From positions 36,453-100,452 of the forward strand of contig KV919051.1 of NCBI GenBank assembly GCA_002049455.2: a stretch of DNA of 64,000 bases, written 5' to 3'. A program made the position numbers and the translations under genes. Positions 1 through 11,611 of the stretch are shown here, piece after piece. The notes under the pieces were generated by a model. That model was not told where the DNA came from. It saw nothing but the letters and a program-made list of their open reading frames with translations, and did no database searches. The stretch is from Porphyra umbilicalis. Taxonomy: Eukaryota > Rhodophyta > Bangiophyceae > Bangiales > Bangiaceae. The first letter of the stretch is position 1. Every line of letters starts with the position of its first letter.

Positions 1-83
1 CTAGCCGGTGCCGCCCACTGCTTTCATACCCTCAAGCGGTGTCTGCACAAGCCCCACCCCCCCGCTCGTAGGCGTCCCCAGAG
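1..83. repeat. Direct repeat, copy A
   Basis: This 83-bp stretch recurs at 998-1080 with only two substitutions (C/T at position 45, A/G at position 70), and the start-to-start distance is 997 bp. Weak similarity continues about 20 bp further in both copies (a shared aggccttcga). Copy A begins at the first base of the window, so the true repeat may extend to the left. It could be part of a long terminal repeat or of a roughly 1-kb tandem unit; the sequence does not decide between these. Confidence 0.85.
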
Positions 84-997
84 GGGTCAGAGGGCCTTCG
101 ACAGGCACCCAACAGGCTGACAACAGCGAGGTACGCGTCCACACCCCCCGGCTGCCAGCAACAATGCAAAGGCCCAGCGCGCTAGGGGCTACCGGGGCCC
201 TCCGGCGCCCCTACGTAGGCGCCGGGTCAAACACCAAGACGAGGACGGGTCCTCCCCAAGCGGGTCGGCCCGTCCAATCAGGCAGGAACCGCAACGTCGC
301 GCCGCCCGGCCCACCACCCGGCGGCGCGCAACCCAGCCAATCAGACGCCGAGGGCGGTTCCACCACACCGCCACGGCCCGTCATTGGCCACCGCCAAGAG
401 CCTTCATCACGCCGTGCGCGAGGTTGACGCCACGGCTGACAGTGGCAAGAATCGGAGATTCACAATACCACCACCCCCCAAACCGAGCGCACGGCTCACA
501 GCCGACCACCGCGTGCGCACGGGCAGCCCCGCCCCCAGCCCTACACACGGACAGCACCGCCCGGCCCACACACACGGGCGGCCCGACCGGCCGGCAGCAG
601 CGGCCGGGGAAGAAGACGGGCAGGTCCACCCCAGGGCGGACAGCCAGTGAGACGGCCGCCGCCGCAAAGCGCAGAGGTCCAACCCCCGCAGTGAAGCCGC
701 GCACACAACCACGGCAACGGGGCACGGTCCCGATTGGTACGCCCGGGGCACCAGGACACGAACAGGGATGGGGAAAGCTCCCGAAGGAGAAAATGAGGCG
801 CAACAGCTCAGGGGGGGAAAGGATGGTACGGTCCCGGATAGTATGTTGAGTAGCTACTGTGGATGAATTCAGGGAACACGACAGGCTCGAAAACGTAAGA
901 GCAAAAGCAGTGACGCAGCACTCCCACAAGCAACACCCCGACCAGGGGTGGTGCTCATAGAAGCGCTGCGTCGTACCGGAGGCTGCGCCACCGCCTG
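84..997. other. Spacer between direct repeats, no gene seen
   Basis: The stretch is GC-rich and proline/arginine/alanine-biased in every frame, with no recognisable domain. I see no RNA gene in it. Either strand can be read open for 100-180 codons, which is expected by chance at this GC content. Confidence 0.5.
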
Positions 998-1080
998 CTA
1001 GCCGGTGCCGCCCACTGCTTTCATACCCTCAAGCGGTGTCTGTACAAGCCCCACCCCCCCGCTCGTGGGCGTCCCCAGAG
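998..1080. repeat. Direct repeat, copy B
   Basis: Second copy of the repeat at 1-83, in the same orientation and 81/83 identical. Sequence downstream of 1100 is unrelated to that downstream of copy A. Confidence 0.85.
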
Positions 1081-2049
1081 TTGGGAGGAGGCCTTCGATA
1101 CGAGATCCGATGGGACGCGGCGCACGGCCGCACGGTAGACATCTGCTTTGTGTTTGCCGGCCGCAAGCGCCGTCGCACCATCGACGTCTCTTCGTGCCTC
1201 GATGGCCAGCCTTCTTCTGGAGGGGCGCCGGTCATCTGCAGTTGTGCTGGAAACATTGCTGCTGGCGACACAGAAACCCTCAAGAACCCGACTTTGGTAT
1301 TAATGAAGCTTGCTCAGTGACTTATGTATTGAAGCCGTTGAGGTCAAAGGACGATGGCACCCGTTTGGGCTATCGCGGAATCGTGCCGGTCCGAGCGGGT
1401 GTAACCGCCCCGGCGGCGCGAGCCGCGAAGGGGCGCCGATCCGACCCCGTCGGGGTTGGCGGTTGGTCGGTGTCGCCCGCGACTGTCAAGCGGCACACAC
1501 GCGTGCATGTGTGGTCCGTAGCTCACGCGGTGGGCTCTGTCGGGGCTTGCGCTCGAGCGTGCCCGCGCAAACGGTCCGACGCGTGTGTGTGCTTGGGTGT
1601 GGCCGAGCGTGGACGGATAAAAATCGGGTTCGCGGCGGCGGTTCGGCCAGCGCGTGCTCGGCCATTGTCGTCGTCGTCACATGGTGCCATCTTCGTGGGG
1701 GTTTTTCTACCCCTGAAAACCGACGAAAGCCGTGACGTGGTCCGTGGGTGGCGAGGGGGGGGTGTGCACTCCGCGGCCGGTTTACACCGTGCCGAGCGCG
1801 GGCAGATGGCGGCCGAGCTAGCGGCGCGGAGCCTCCCCGCGTCATTGTGCACGTGCAAACGTTGCTGCCTAACGGCCCTGCTCGATCCGGGGGCGCGACC
1901 GCGAGGCGGGTAGCCTCTGAGTTGAGCTGCGAAGCCGCGGGCAGCGTCGGCGGCACGGGCGGCGTCGGCGGCACAATCGGCGTCGGCGGCACGGCGAGAG
2001 CGGGGCACCCGGCAAGGGCTGCAAGATCGGCGGCAAGGGCGACTCGCTC

Positions 2050-4418
2050 GGCGAGGGCAACACGCAGCGAGGTGGGTGATCACGTGGCTTACGCCGCCGA
2101 TGTCGGGGCGGCAAAAGTGAATCGCTCCACGGATCCGGAGATTCTGCTTCAGTTTCAGCCTCGCGGCTATTACTGCGTGCACGTGGAACCCGTGACAGTA
2201 GTGAATGGCAACCAGATGATCACCGACGAAAGCCTTGATGACGTTTGCGTCCGCAACCGCGCTCGCGCACGCACGCATCGTGCGCACGAGCGATACGGGG
2301 AAAAATCAGGTTTTGTCGACGTGTTGTCGGAACTTCAGTCGCCGAACCACGTTGGCGACCGCGTTGCCGAGGTCCATGGGTACCGCTTCTTCGGTAATCA
2401 AGAGCCCGAGCGCCTAATCTACCAGGTCATGTCGTTGTGCAACGAAGTCTTGCGCTACCACGTGTCCTTGCACCCGTTCCATCAGTTGGTTTGCACCAAC
2501 GCCCTGTTTTTTGCTTGTGCGAGGGACAGAGACGTTCAAGGCGGAGCCACTAATTTAGCTGCTGGCTGCGCAATTGGCCGAAGGCTGTCCTCGTCGCGCG
2601 TTTGTTGGCACCGGACCTTGCGGTACCGTGTGGGCACGACGCCTGGTTGAAAAAATTCGTTCATCGCGTCTCGCTGGTGGCGGGCAAGGAGAACGACGCC
2701 GTCGATGTCGATCGCCGCCCTCGCATGAGCGAGGTACCGAACCCCTTTCGGCTGGAACTGTTTCCGTCCGACCACCGTCGTGCTGCCGACTCCCGCATCT
2801 ACCGCAGTTGCGAGCTACTCCCTACCGTGTGGGCGGCTGGATTTCTCCGTGCGCCACGGACGCTCGACCGTCCCGTTGGCGTCCGCCAATCCCGCAGTGG
2901 GAGCCTGTCACAGGGCTTCGGGTGGCGACCCCGGTGCTGGTGTCTTACCTTGCGGAACCGTTGCGTAACGAGTACAGGTCGGTCTGGCAGTTGGCGTACA
3001 GGCAGTACTACTGCAACTTCGTTGCTGCCTGGGTACGCACCCTGCAGGTGGACAAGATCTCTTTCCGTTTGGACGAGAAGGTCCTCCGTCACTTCGACCT
3101 GCTGGAAAATTCCATGTTGCAGGACGCGCCCGACGGTGAGGCAGCGTATGCCGTATGTTGCAAGATGAACCGGCCGTGGAGGTGTTTCTTTTCAGGGTGG
3201 TCATCAAGGACATTATCAAACATGACGCTGGCTCTTCTGAGGCGCGGCAAGTGCGCGCTTTCTTCAACGCGACCAGAGAGTGTAGTTTCTGCCTACGGCA
3301 CGCGAACGCGGCTTCCATCAAAATCCAACTCAAGGACGACAAGCCCCACCACGCGCGCACCAGCAAGTTTCCGGCCTGCTTCACAAGGCAATTTGTCCGC
3401 CACGCGCAAGGCTCCCGGTCCGTCACGCGTATCAACGACAAGGCTGACGCCAAGTGCGTCACGGCCTCTCAGGAGCTCATGACGGAGCGCGCTCGCAAAG
3501 CCGTCGGCCGCATCCCCGCAGACTAGATGTGCACGGCGACGGAAGCAGAGAATACCGCATGCGCTCGTGGTGGGGGCGGCGCCCCAGCTCCCGCTGTATC
3601 GACCGGCGGCGCTACAGCTCCAGCGAGATCGACCGCCCGTGTGGCGGTGACTGAGCGGTCTATTGCGCCAGTGGTGATGCCATGCGCCGCCGCCGGCTGC
3701 GCTGATGTGCACGGGGGACACACAAGTCCCCCGACCGACAGGTCGAACGCCCCGGTCAGTGGGCCAACGCTACCGATGAGCCGGGATGGGGGACGAGGGG
3801 GGCACACGCCACTGAGCTCTGCTGCACGAGCCTCAACAGGACTCCTTACCATCGCGACAACGCACGCGTGTCGGACCTTGCTCGACGGCCGGGGCTTTCT
3901 GACGTGGCAGCCGTGCTCAAGATGAAGGACAACGACCTTATCCGCGATACGCAGAGCTTGGACTTCAAGGGCTCCTTGTTGTGTGGTATCGAGGTGTCAC
4001 AGAGGGTGCGGGCGACCATGGACGACCGCGGATCGCCATGGATGGAACACACGTCCTTTCATCTTCCCGGGCAGCTGGCTGTCCGCCGCGTGGGTCGCGT
4101 GCGCGCAGTCGGAAAGCGCAGCGATGGGAATCACGCACTCCTTGCCAGATGCAGCCGACGGCGGTTGACAGGGACTGTTCTTTGCAGGCTCGCGGCTGCA
4201 CGCGTCTCCAATGGCAAGTTACCGAGTACGCTACCGAGACAACGTTTTTCTCAGTGCCCATCTCGAGCGAGAACCAGATGGTACACGTAGTGCAGGACTT
4301 TGCCACGCTTGCTGTAAGAAGCGGTATGGACCAACCACCTGCTAGCCTGCTTGCCGACGTGGATGAGCAGCTTTCTATGCGCTACTTCCTCAAAGTGTTT
4401 TGTGCGTTGGACGATTGA
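2050..4418 (+). pseudogene. Fragmented unidentified protein-coding region
   Basis: Stretches with protein-like composition follow one another on the plus strand but in changing frames. They lie at about 2050-2640 (containing LLQFQPRGYYCVHVEPV), 2602-2830 (HDAWLKKFVHRVSLVAGK), 2930-3170 (YLAEPLRNEYRSVWQLAYRQ), 3155-3526 (VVIKDIIKHDAGSSEARQVR), 3868-4080 (DNDLIRDTQSLDFKGSL) and 4200-4418, which ends at a stop. The base composition is less extreme than in neighbouring DNA. Frame changes are not at homopolymers, so this is either a decayed gene or a multi-exon gene whose introns I could not place. I recognise no family; a mobile-element or viral-type origin is possible given the setting, but it is not shown. 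Confidence 0.35.
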
Positions 4419-4463
4419 CTTGATGCCCACGGTGTCTCTCTCTGTTGCTGGGTTTGGGCCACT

Positions 4464-5195
4464 TCACGTGTACTGATGTGCGGGGGCAACAATGGCAGGA
4501 TGACAATTCTTGTTCGACTTGCTGATACAACCGTGCGGCGACACAAGTCGTCCAGCTTCTCCCCACGCGTCTCCAGTTGTCTCAGTAGACCATGGGACTA
4601 AATGTGACACAAGACGAGAACAGCGCACCTTTTCTTTGCACCACAATCGCAACAGGTCGGCGCGCGGAACCCACCCGACTCGTCGACCCACCCTAATCTG
4701 TTCGTGTACGACCCAGCTGCCAAGGGCCGCCCGCAAGTTCTGCTTGCCCTCTATCTCCTCGTAGAATACCACTAGGTCCTGGGCCATGTCGTCTGGGTCC
4801 ACCCACAACAAGACACATGAGCAGACGAGGTGAAGCTTTAGGGCCTCACTCGAACGCTCCAGAAAGCACGAATTGTTTGAAGCGATGGGATAATGATGGC
4901 AGAGGATGTCAATCAGCGCGTCAGTGATGTCACACACCCGCACCCTGCAGTCAGGACACCTGCGGAACTCCATAACTTGGTATACGCAAGGGAGGGGATA
5001 GTTAGACGACAGGGACCCCGAGATTGGGATGGTGGCGGTGGGGCCCCACCGCAAGAGGGGAAATCGTAGGCTTGACGAGTCAAGGCTAGCCTTGACGGAT
5101 AGATCTGATTGGTCCACGCACATCGGACCGGACGCCGGGTCTCTCCCACGAGGGGAGCAGCACGCCAGCCCCCCCTGGCCCAGTTGGGACGCCAT
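4464..5195 (-). CDS. Hypothetical protein with a CPDC cysteine cluster
   Basis: A 243-residue open frame whose middle (about residues 70-190) has good protein-like composition. It contains a cysteine cluster (RRCPDCRVRVC), then helical, hydrophobic stretches (LHLVCSCVLLWVDPDDMAQD) and an acidic segment (VFYEEIEGKQNL). The first 65 residues are less convincing, so the start may lie further in or an upstream exon may exist. No family is recognised. It converges with the fragmented plus-strand region that ends at 4418, leaving 45 bp between them. It could be a small gene of a mobile element; zinc binding by the cysteines is only a guess. Confidence 0.35.
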   Translation of the reverse strand: MASQLGQGGLACCSPRGRDPASGPMCVDQSDLSVKASLDSSSLRFPLLRWGPTATIPISGSLSSNYPLPCVYQVMEFRRCPDCRVRVCDITDALIDILCHHYPIASNNSCFLERSSEALKLHLVCSCVLLWVDPDDMAQDLVVFYEEIEGKQNLRAALGSWVVHEQIRVGRRVGWVPRADLLRLWCKEKVRCSRLVSHLVPWSTETTGDAWGEAGRLVSPHGCISKSNKNCHPAIVAPAHQYT

Positions 5196-6247
5196 CAGCC
5201 CCCACAGGTCTGCTACCCTATCCTATCCTATAGAACCATCTGCGCGCCATCACGGACGGCATGACCCTCGCCGGCGGCGGGGTCGCACGATCCCCGTGGC
5301 GATTGCCACGGCCGTACCTGGCCCCGGTGACGCGTGGTCGTACGGCGCTGCCCGCCAGTGCGGCCCCCTCGTACGGGCGGCCGTCGACCAATGCTGCCCC
5401 CCGCCCCCCCCCACCTCTTCGGGCCCGAGCCACCGGCTGGGTCGATCCTCTGCAGTCGTCCCCCCCCGTCCTGACTGCTGGTAGCCGCCTGCCCCGGGGC
5501 ACCGCCACTGGCCGCCCTCCCCGGGGAGCCGCCGCGGGCCGGCCGCCTCGCCACCTCGGCGCCCGGTGCTGCGCCCCCCTTCCCGTTCTGGTGGGGTCTA
5601 TCACCGCATCATTAGTTGCTGTGCAGTGACGGCCTTCGTGGCGCGCCTCTGATACCTCCTCACCCAGACCTTGGACCCGGCTGCCTACCTGCCGCGCAGG
5701 TGGCGGCACCGCACCGCTGCGCCGCAGCTTGACACCACCGCCGCCGCCCGTGCCCCGTGCTGCTCCTGCTGGCGGTCGCCTGGCGCTTCCTCAATTTTGG
5801 CTGCTGCCCGACGGCTCGCCTGGGTGCCTATCGGTACGTTTTGCTGGTCTTTCGCCGTTCGTTTGATGGCATCGTGAGGGGGACAGCTTGGATACAGCCA
5901 TTCGCAGGCAGTGTGACAAAGGTCATGGCCACCTCTGTCACCCTCCGACCACTAACCACAGGTGCCATGATTGCCGCATCGCACCGTTATCTGTGACCAG
6001 CGACGGCCCTCTCCTGCATGACCCCCACGCCTACCCGTCACCCCCCCCCTCCGCCACCTCCTCCGCTGCACGACCCACATCCGCACGGTCTACCGCGATG
6101 CTCTGCCATGGGACACCACTTGCATTTATCCACCGCTATCTGGTTGGCATCCACTGTGCGCCCCCCACACTCCACCTTCACGGCATCTCTCCGTTCCTCT
6201 TTTTTTTTGTATGCTGTTTTCTTGTCGCGCAGGGGCAACCTGGCGCC
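5196..6247. other. Intergenic, possible 3' splice site before the transposase-like frame
   Basis: Pro/Arg-rich in all frames with no domain. A pyrimidine-rich tract ending in tcgcgcag at about 6223-6232 looks like a splice acceptor directly ahead of the transposase-like frame, so an upstream non-coding or short coding exon may lie here. Nothing else is supported. Confidence 0.4.
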
Positions 6248-9200
6248 ATGGTTCTGTTCCTGCGCGCGCTGGGCGACCTCGTGCGTAACGGCGTCGCCTC
6301 GGAGGCGAAAGCGCTGCCACCTCCCCCCCTGCCTGGCATCAGTCGTCAAGAACTCAACTCTGTCAATGAGCCAACTGCGCGCCGCCCTCTTCGTTGCCGG
6401 TGCAGATGGATGCTCGCTTCCAGCCCCCCGCGCCGCGGCTCCAAGTCGCCCCGGATCCGCAACCAACACCAGATGTACACGTGCTCTTTAGAGGAGCGCA
6501 GTACGCAGGCGGCATCCGTGCTGCGCGTGCCATTGACGGTCTCTGCTGACGCTGCTCTGCACGGCGTTGGTCACACCCATCGAACCGAGGAGGATTGGCG
6601 TTGCTTTGTCGCGACCTCGTCCGACCCCGTCATGCACCACGCCGTGCTTTCCCTTACAAGCGTCGATGGGCACGAGGTGCGAGCCGACGCAACTCGAGAG
6701 GTGATGGAAATGGGGGAAGGCAATGGCAGCGATGAGGTGACGGTGGATGGGGACGCCGACGGGAGCGGGTACCGCTTTCCGGACCTCAGCCAACCGCGCC
6801 CGGGGACGCGGCACGCTTTCGGTGGCAGGACGGTCGGTACTGGCCGCAATACGCGCGCCAATCTGCTGCAGGGGTACCTGCTGGCGATTGCGACGACGAT
6901 CACAAAGATCGGTGTTGAGAAGTGGCTAGAGGAATTTGGCGTAGCCGACGACGACCGCGGCGGCGCAGCGGCTCTCCGCTCCTTCCTTGAGCGCACCCTC
7001 ACGACGCCCTACCGCGGTCAGGTTTGGCCATTGGAGACAGTTTTTGGCGCCATGGCGCAGATTTCTGACACCGACCAGCACCTGTACAAGGAGCAGGAGC
7101 TAATGACGTGCTGGGTGGCGCCCCGCGGGGACATTCAGTGCACGTGCTGCGGCAGCACAGCAAAGGAGGCCACCCTCGACGTGGAAGTACCGACAGTGGG
7201 CGACGATGGGTGCTACCACGCCAAGCTCTTTGGCGACGCTCTGGCAAGTGTCGGTGTCCTGCTCGGTGACCAGGACGGACAGAAGACCCGGCGCTTCGTG
7301 TCACGTGTGGCGGGAGCCGATGTACCAGCTGACGCGGCTGTCGTCAACACGACACGGACGGGGGGGACGGTGGGCGCTTCCGGCGCTCGCCGTGCTTCTC
7401 GAGCGGCCCGTGGTCGCGGTGGGCGTGTTTCTACCAGGTCTGGAAACACTCGGGCACCATCCCAGGTCAATGACGTTGCGGAGGATGCTGAGGTAGAAGT
7501 TTTCCACACCGGTGGTCTCCCTATTGCGGTCGTCGTCGCGGGAGAGGGCCGCAGGAGGGTGCCCGCACCAGTCAAGTGCGCGCGAAAGACCACCTCGTGC
7601 TGCTACTGCGACACAAGTCGCAAGAAGAGCTGCGTGCATGTGCTGCACACGAGGCACCTTCGCCAAGGTGACACAGCGGGCTCCGCTACCGTGCTCGACA
7701 GCGCCACCCCGACGATCGTCAAGGCCATCTCCCACCTCGAATTGTCGGCGTTTAACTGCGACCAGAGCGTGAAGGTGGACATGGACCTGCTCTACGCAGC
7801 ACGCGACGGCAAAACGTACTTTGTTCCTGCGCCTGAGAAGTGCCCCACGTGCGCCACGCCCCGTGGCAGCGCGGCCGCCGACCCGTCCAAGGGCACGGTA
7901 CTGTCAGAGATTTGTGTCGGGTAGATGGAGCTAGACGCATACACCTGCAGTAACAAGGAGTGCGGTAAGTGGGTGTGTGCGGAGGGGCGCAAGGAGGGGC
8001 TGGTCATCCTTTCCCCGTGCACGGCTGCGTCGGTGACGCTAGTGCGGCACTTTGCGTCGCAGGTGGCGGTAGAGGGCAACCCGTTTTCTCAAACGTTCCG
8101 CACGTGGTGGACGTCGGCTCTGGAGCGGCGTCGAGCCGGCGTGTGGTCGTCGGCGACCCCTGGACGTGGCCGCCGCACAGTGTCTCGCCTCCTTTCGGTC
8201 GGCCTACGATTGATGGGCAAGGACGCCCCGTTCTGGCCGTTTTTTTGCGATACCTGCTGCGACGGCGACGAGATTGACGTCGTCACTGCCGATGGGATCT
8301 GGCTCGGCTACCTCCGTCGTCTCCTCTTCAACTACTACGCCACGTACTCGGAGAAGTGCGACTCCAATCCTACCCTGATCCACGCCGCGAGTCTAATCGG
8401 CAGCGAGTGGGTCCGCCGCTACATTCGGCTTGCCCTCACCGAGCCCGGCGCCACGATTGCGGTTTCCACCGAGCAGAGGAAGACGGCCGCACTTGCACTG
8501 GCTGTGCTCCTACCCGGCGTCATGCCGCAGTCCTTTCTCAACACCTTTTCGGCCGACCAGAAGGCCTCCGCTGATGCCCTTCACTCCCTACTCTCCGTAA
8601 TTTGGGATCTTGATTTGGCCTGCGTGCAGCTGGTGAAAGGGGTGCACAGCGCCATGACCAAGTTTATCGCCGCGTCCGAGACGAACAACCGCCCGTTGCC
8701 TGACAACGCCGTTGAGCGCGACGTGGCTGTTAAGCTGAGCGCATGGCTCGCGGCGCGTCCTGTCGGTGCTGGACGTGCGGCTGTGGCGGGACCGCCAGTG
8801 GCGGCGGCGGCTGCGGCAGCGGCGGGCGCAGCGGCGGCGGCTGCGGTCGCGGCTGCGGCTGATGCCGCGGCTGCGGCTGCGGCGGCTGGAAACACCAACA
8901 TAGCAGAGCTGGAAGGCGCACCAGCACAAGATCCGGCGGCTGCAGCAGCTGCGGCGGCAGCTGCCGCGGGAGGCCGCCGCCCGTCACCAACCACGGCCTT
9001 TGAAGTACTGGCCCCAGGGGTCCGGTCGCTTGGGGCAACCGTTGCGCACGACCTGGTTGCGTTTTGTGTGGCGGTGGCGTCAGATCCGGTGGTCTCGGCG
9101 TTCAACCTGGAGCACGCGTCGGGGCTGCGGGGGCTGGCCGCCCTGCTCCGGTCGTCGACTCTGGCCGCGGACCTGCCCGTAGTTCTCAACGAAGCCGTCA

Positions 9201-10171
9201 AAGTTGGGCCCGTTGGCGCCGCGTTTCCGGTGCATCTGTCGTCGGACATGGTCGTCCTGCTCAAGGAGCTGCGGATGGGGGTGGCATTCCTGAACGCGTT
9301 GAAGCAGCTGGCGGTCTTGCGCGACGACGTGGCCGTCGCCACGGCGGGCTGCCTTGACAAAATGGCTGACGCCCTCACCGCATATCACGCGGAGCAGCCC
9401 CTTGTAGCCGACTCGGCAGCGCTCTTTGGAGCCAATTGGTGCGGGGACGGTATGAGCAGGGAGGAAATGCGCGCTAAGTTTCTGTCTGTTTTTCCCGACG
9501 CCAGCGATGACCCGCTCGTGACGGGGATGTACTTCCCTGGACGGCCGCAGTGCTGAGCCTCGGCCTTCCAACGGACGGAGAAGCCGGACTTGGGCGTGTG
9601 CTCAAAAAACTACCAGGACGCGCGCAAGTCGTCCTCGCCCGGGGCGTTCATCATCTGCTGTGCCTGCAGCCACCCAAAGGTTCTTGGATTCGTCGTGTTG
9701 GACAAGCGAGAGGGCCCCCCGGCGTTGCTGGATGCCATCATCACGCGCTTCTCGTACCTTCCTCGGTTTATCGTCTACGACTTTGGCTGTGGCGCAGTGC
9801 GGTCGGCCTTGGGTAAGCTGCCGTGGCTGCTGGCGGTCTCTACGGTGGTCAGTGACGCTTTCCACATCATCAATCATGTGTGTAGCAAGTTCTTTGCGCC
9901 CGCCTCCTTCACCATCCTTAAGCACATGAATACGGTGGCACACGAGCAGCGTAACCGGGCCATCAAGGCGCTCAAGCGCGTACTCGCGGCTTGCGGTCCG
10001 GTCGAGTACACAAGCATCCTCTCCTACCACATGCTGGTGCAGAATATTCGTGCCGCCGCGAGGGACTCGTGTACCACCAGCCTCCCGGAGTCTTTTGATT
10101 TTTCCTCTTTCTATTTTTCTCGTGTGAAGTGTGCATGCGGTTGCGGTCACGGGGAGAGCGATGAGGAGTAA
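6248..10171 (+). pseudogene. KDZ/HMGXB3-like transposase, one frame with two in-frame stops
   Basis: One reading frame runs from 6248 to 10171 and is broken only by TAG at 7922-7924 and TGA at 9554-9556; the protein-like sequence continues in the same frame across both. Part 1 has cysteine clusters (CTCCGS, CCYCDTSRKKSC, CPTC). Part 2 starts YTCSNKECGKWVC and then a conserved-looking GLVILSPCTAASVTLVRH block, and contains an alanine-rich linker at about 8790-8990. Part 3 holds CSKNYQ, then ICCACSHPKVLGFVVLD, an acidic/aromatic IVYDFGCG block and SDAFHIINHVC. This order (Cys clusters, C-HP-GF, E/D, YD..C, D.FH...H.C) is what I recall for KDZ-superfamily transposases and vertebrate HMGXB3-like proteins; that assignment is inference. 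The region before about 6560 switches frame (a better local frame contains LFRGAQYAGGIRAARAIDGL), so the N-terminus is damaged or spliced. Most likely a recently inactivated transposon. Confidence 0.55.
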
Positions 10172-11611
10172 AAGGAAGGGCATCTATGTCATCTTAGCAC
10201 GGCAAGACACTACGGTGGCCCCGATGAGACCGGCCCCGAGTGACTGTAGCGTTATCTCTGCCATTGCCATTTGCCCCATGTACCTACACGGCAGCCAAGC
10301 AACTGTCATGACTGCCGCTGGCCGCCTCTTCCCGCACCAGCTGCATTGCCACCAGCGCAGCCCGACCGCACCCAATGGCACCAATGACCAGAACCGCTCT
10401 CCTATCCTCCAATGCACGGCCACCTTTGTCGCGGCACACTGCCCATGGCCATGACTGCCGCGGCCAATCTGTCACAGCTGCCTGACCGCAAGCACTCTTT
10501 CAGCCAGCCACGCCCCCCATGTACGCCGCTGCTCCCACGACGCCGCTGCTCCCACGACGCCCCCGCCGCCACACAACCGCCTGCAGAAAAGGTGATCGTT
10601 CCCTTCCTTCCACAAAGGAAAGATGCAGGCGTGTACGACATGTCACCTCAAGCCACCTTTCTGGTCTCTGCCAGTTCGAAAAGGACCCTCTGAGAGCGAT
10701 AAAGACGCTGGTGCCACTGGACAAACCCACAAACGATTCCCTCACACCACTCTCCGCATCTCAAGCGCTCCACATCGTTGTGAGAGAGCATTCCGCTTCT
10801 TCCGCACCACGGGAGCACCAGGATTGCTACAGCTGCCCAGAGCACGACCAGAACACCTGACACCACTACTGAAAAATCAGCACGCGGCGGAGTGAGAGTG
10901 GGGAATCTGAGTGGGAGTAACCTTTGGGGGGCTGCCGCGGCTCGCGTCAACTGATACACAGGGCCTGCGGGAGAAATGAAGGGGGGAATCCATGTCCGAC
11001 AGATGCGATGTCGGCCAGGAGTGCTAGTTGGAGGGGGTCTGGCGGTGGCTGCAGCGGCGCCTGGTCGCCCGGTAGCCGCCGCACGGGCGCGAAGCATACG
11101 CACTGGATGGCTGTTTGCTGCGACCGCCAATGGCGCACTGCAGGACGCACCGCCCGGTGGCGGGGATGCCCACTACCCCATACATTCGAGAAACGAGTTT
11201 TGGCCCGCAGCGGGGCAGGGGATGGATGGGGAAGAGGGTGGGTGCAGGGAGGCAGGCGCGCACACAAGAGGAAACAGCTCTGTACGTGCTCTCGGGAGGA
11301 TGCCCTGGTGACCCCCCAGACATCGATTTCGGCGACCGGCCGATCCACCTCTGTGGAAGGGGGCAGCGGTCAGACCCGTCCAGAGGGTCCAATGACGGTG
11401 GTATTTAGATACGCTTCTGATGAATTCCGTGTGTGAGCGATTCGGTACCTCAAATTCCTCGTCGCACGGACGTCGCCTAGACCGGCTTTCAGCCCCACTG
11501 AGCCCTCCTTGCAGAGCCACTTTGTCGGTCTTTCTTGCACACGTCGAGCGAGTGAGCTGTGCCTTGCTCCCCAGGCCCTCCCTGTTGGCGTGCGTCCTGT
11601 GCTTTTGCGTT
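10172..11611. other. Intergenic, no gene seen
   Basis: This stretch separates the transposase-like gene from the helicase. A 17-bp duplication (acgccgctgctcccacg) lies at about 10520-10555. No coding segment or RNA gene is supported. The last 200 bp is presumably the helicase promoter and 5' leader. Confidence 0.4.
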
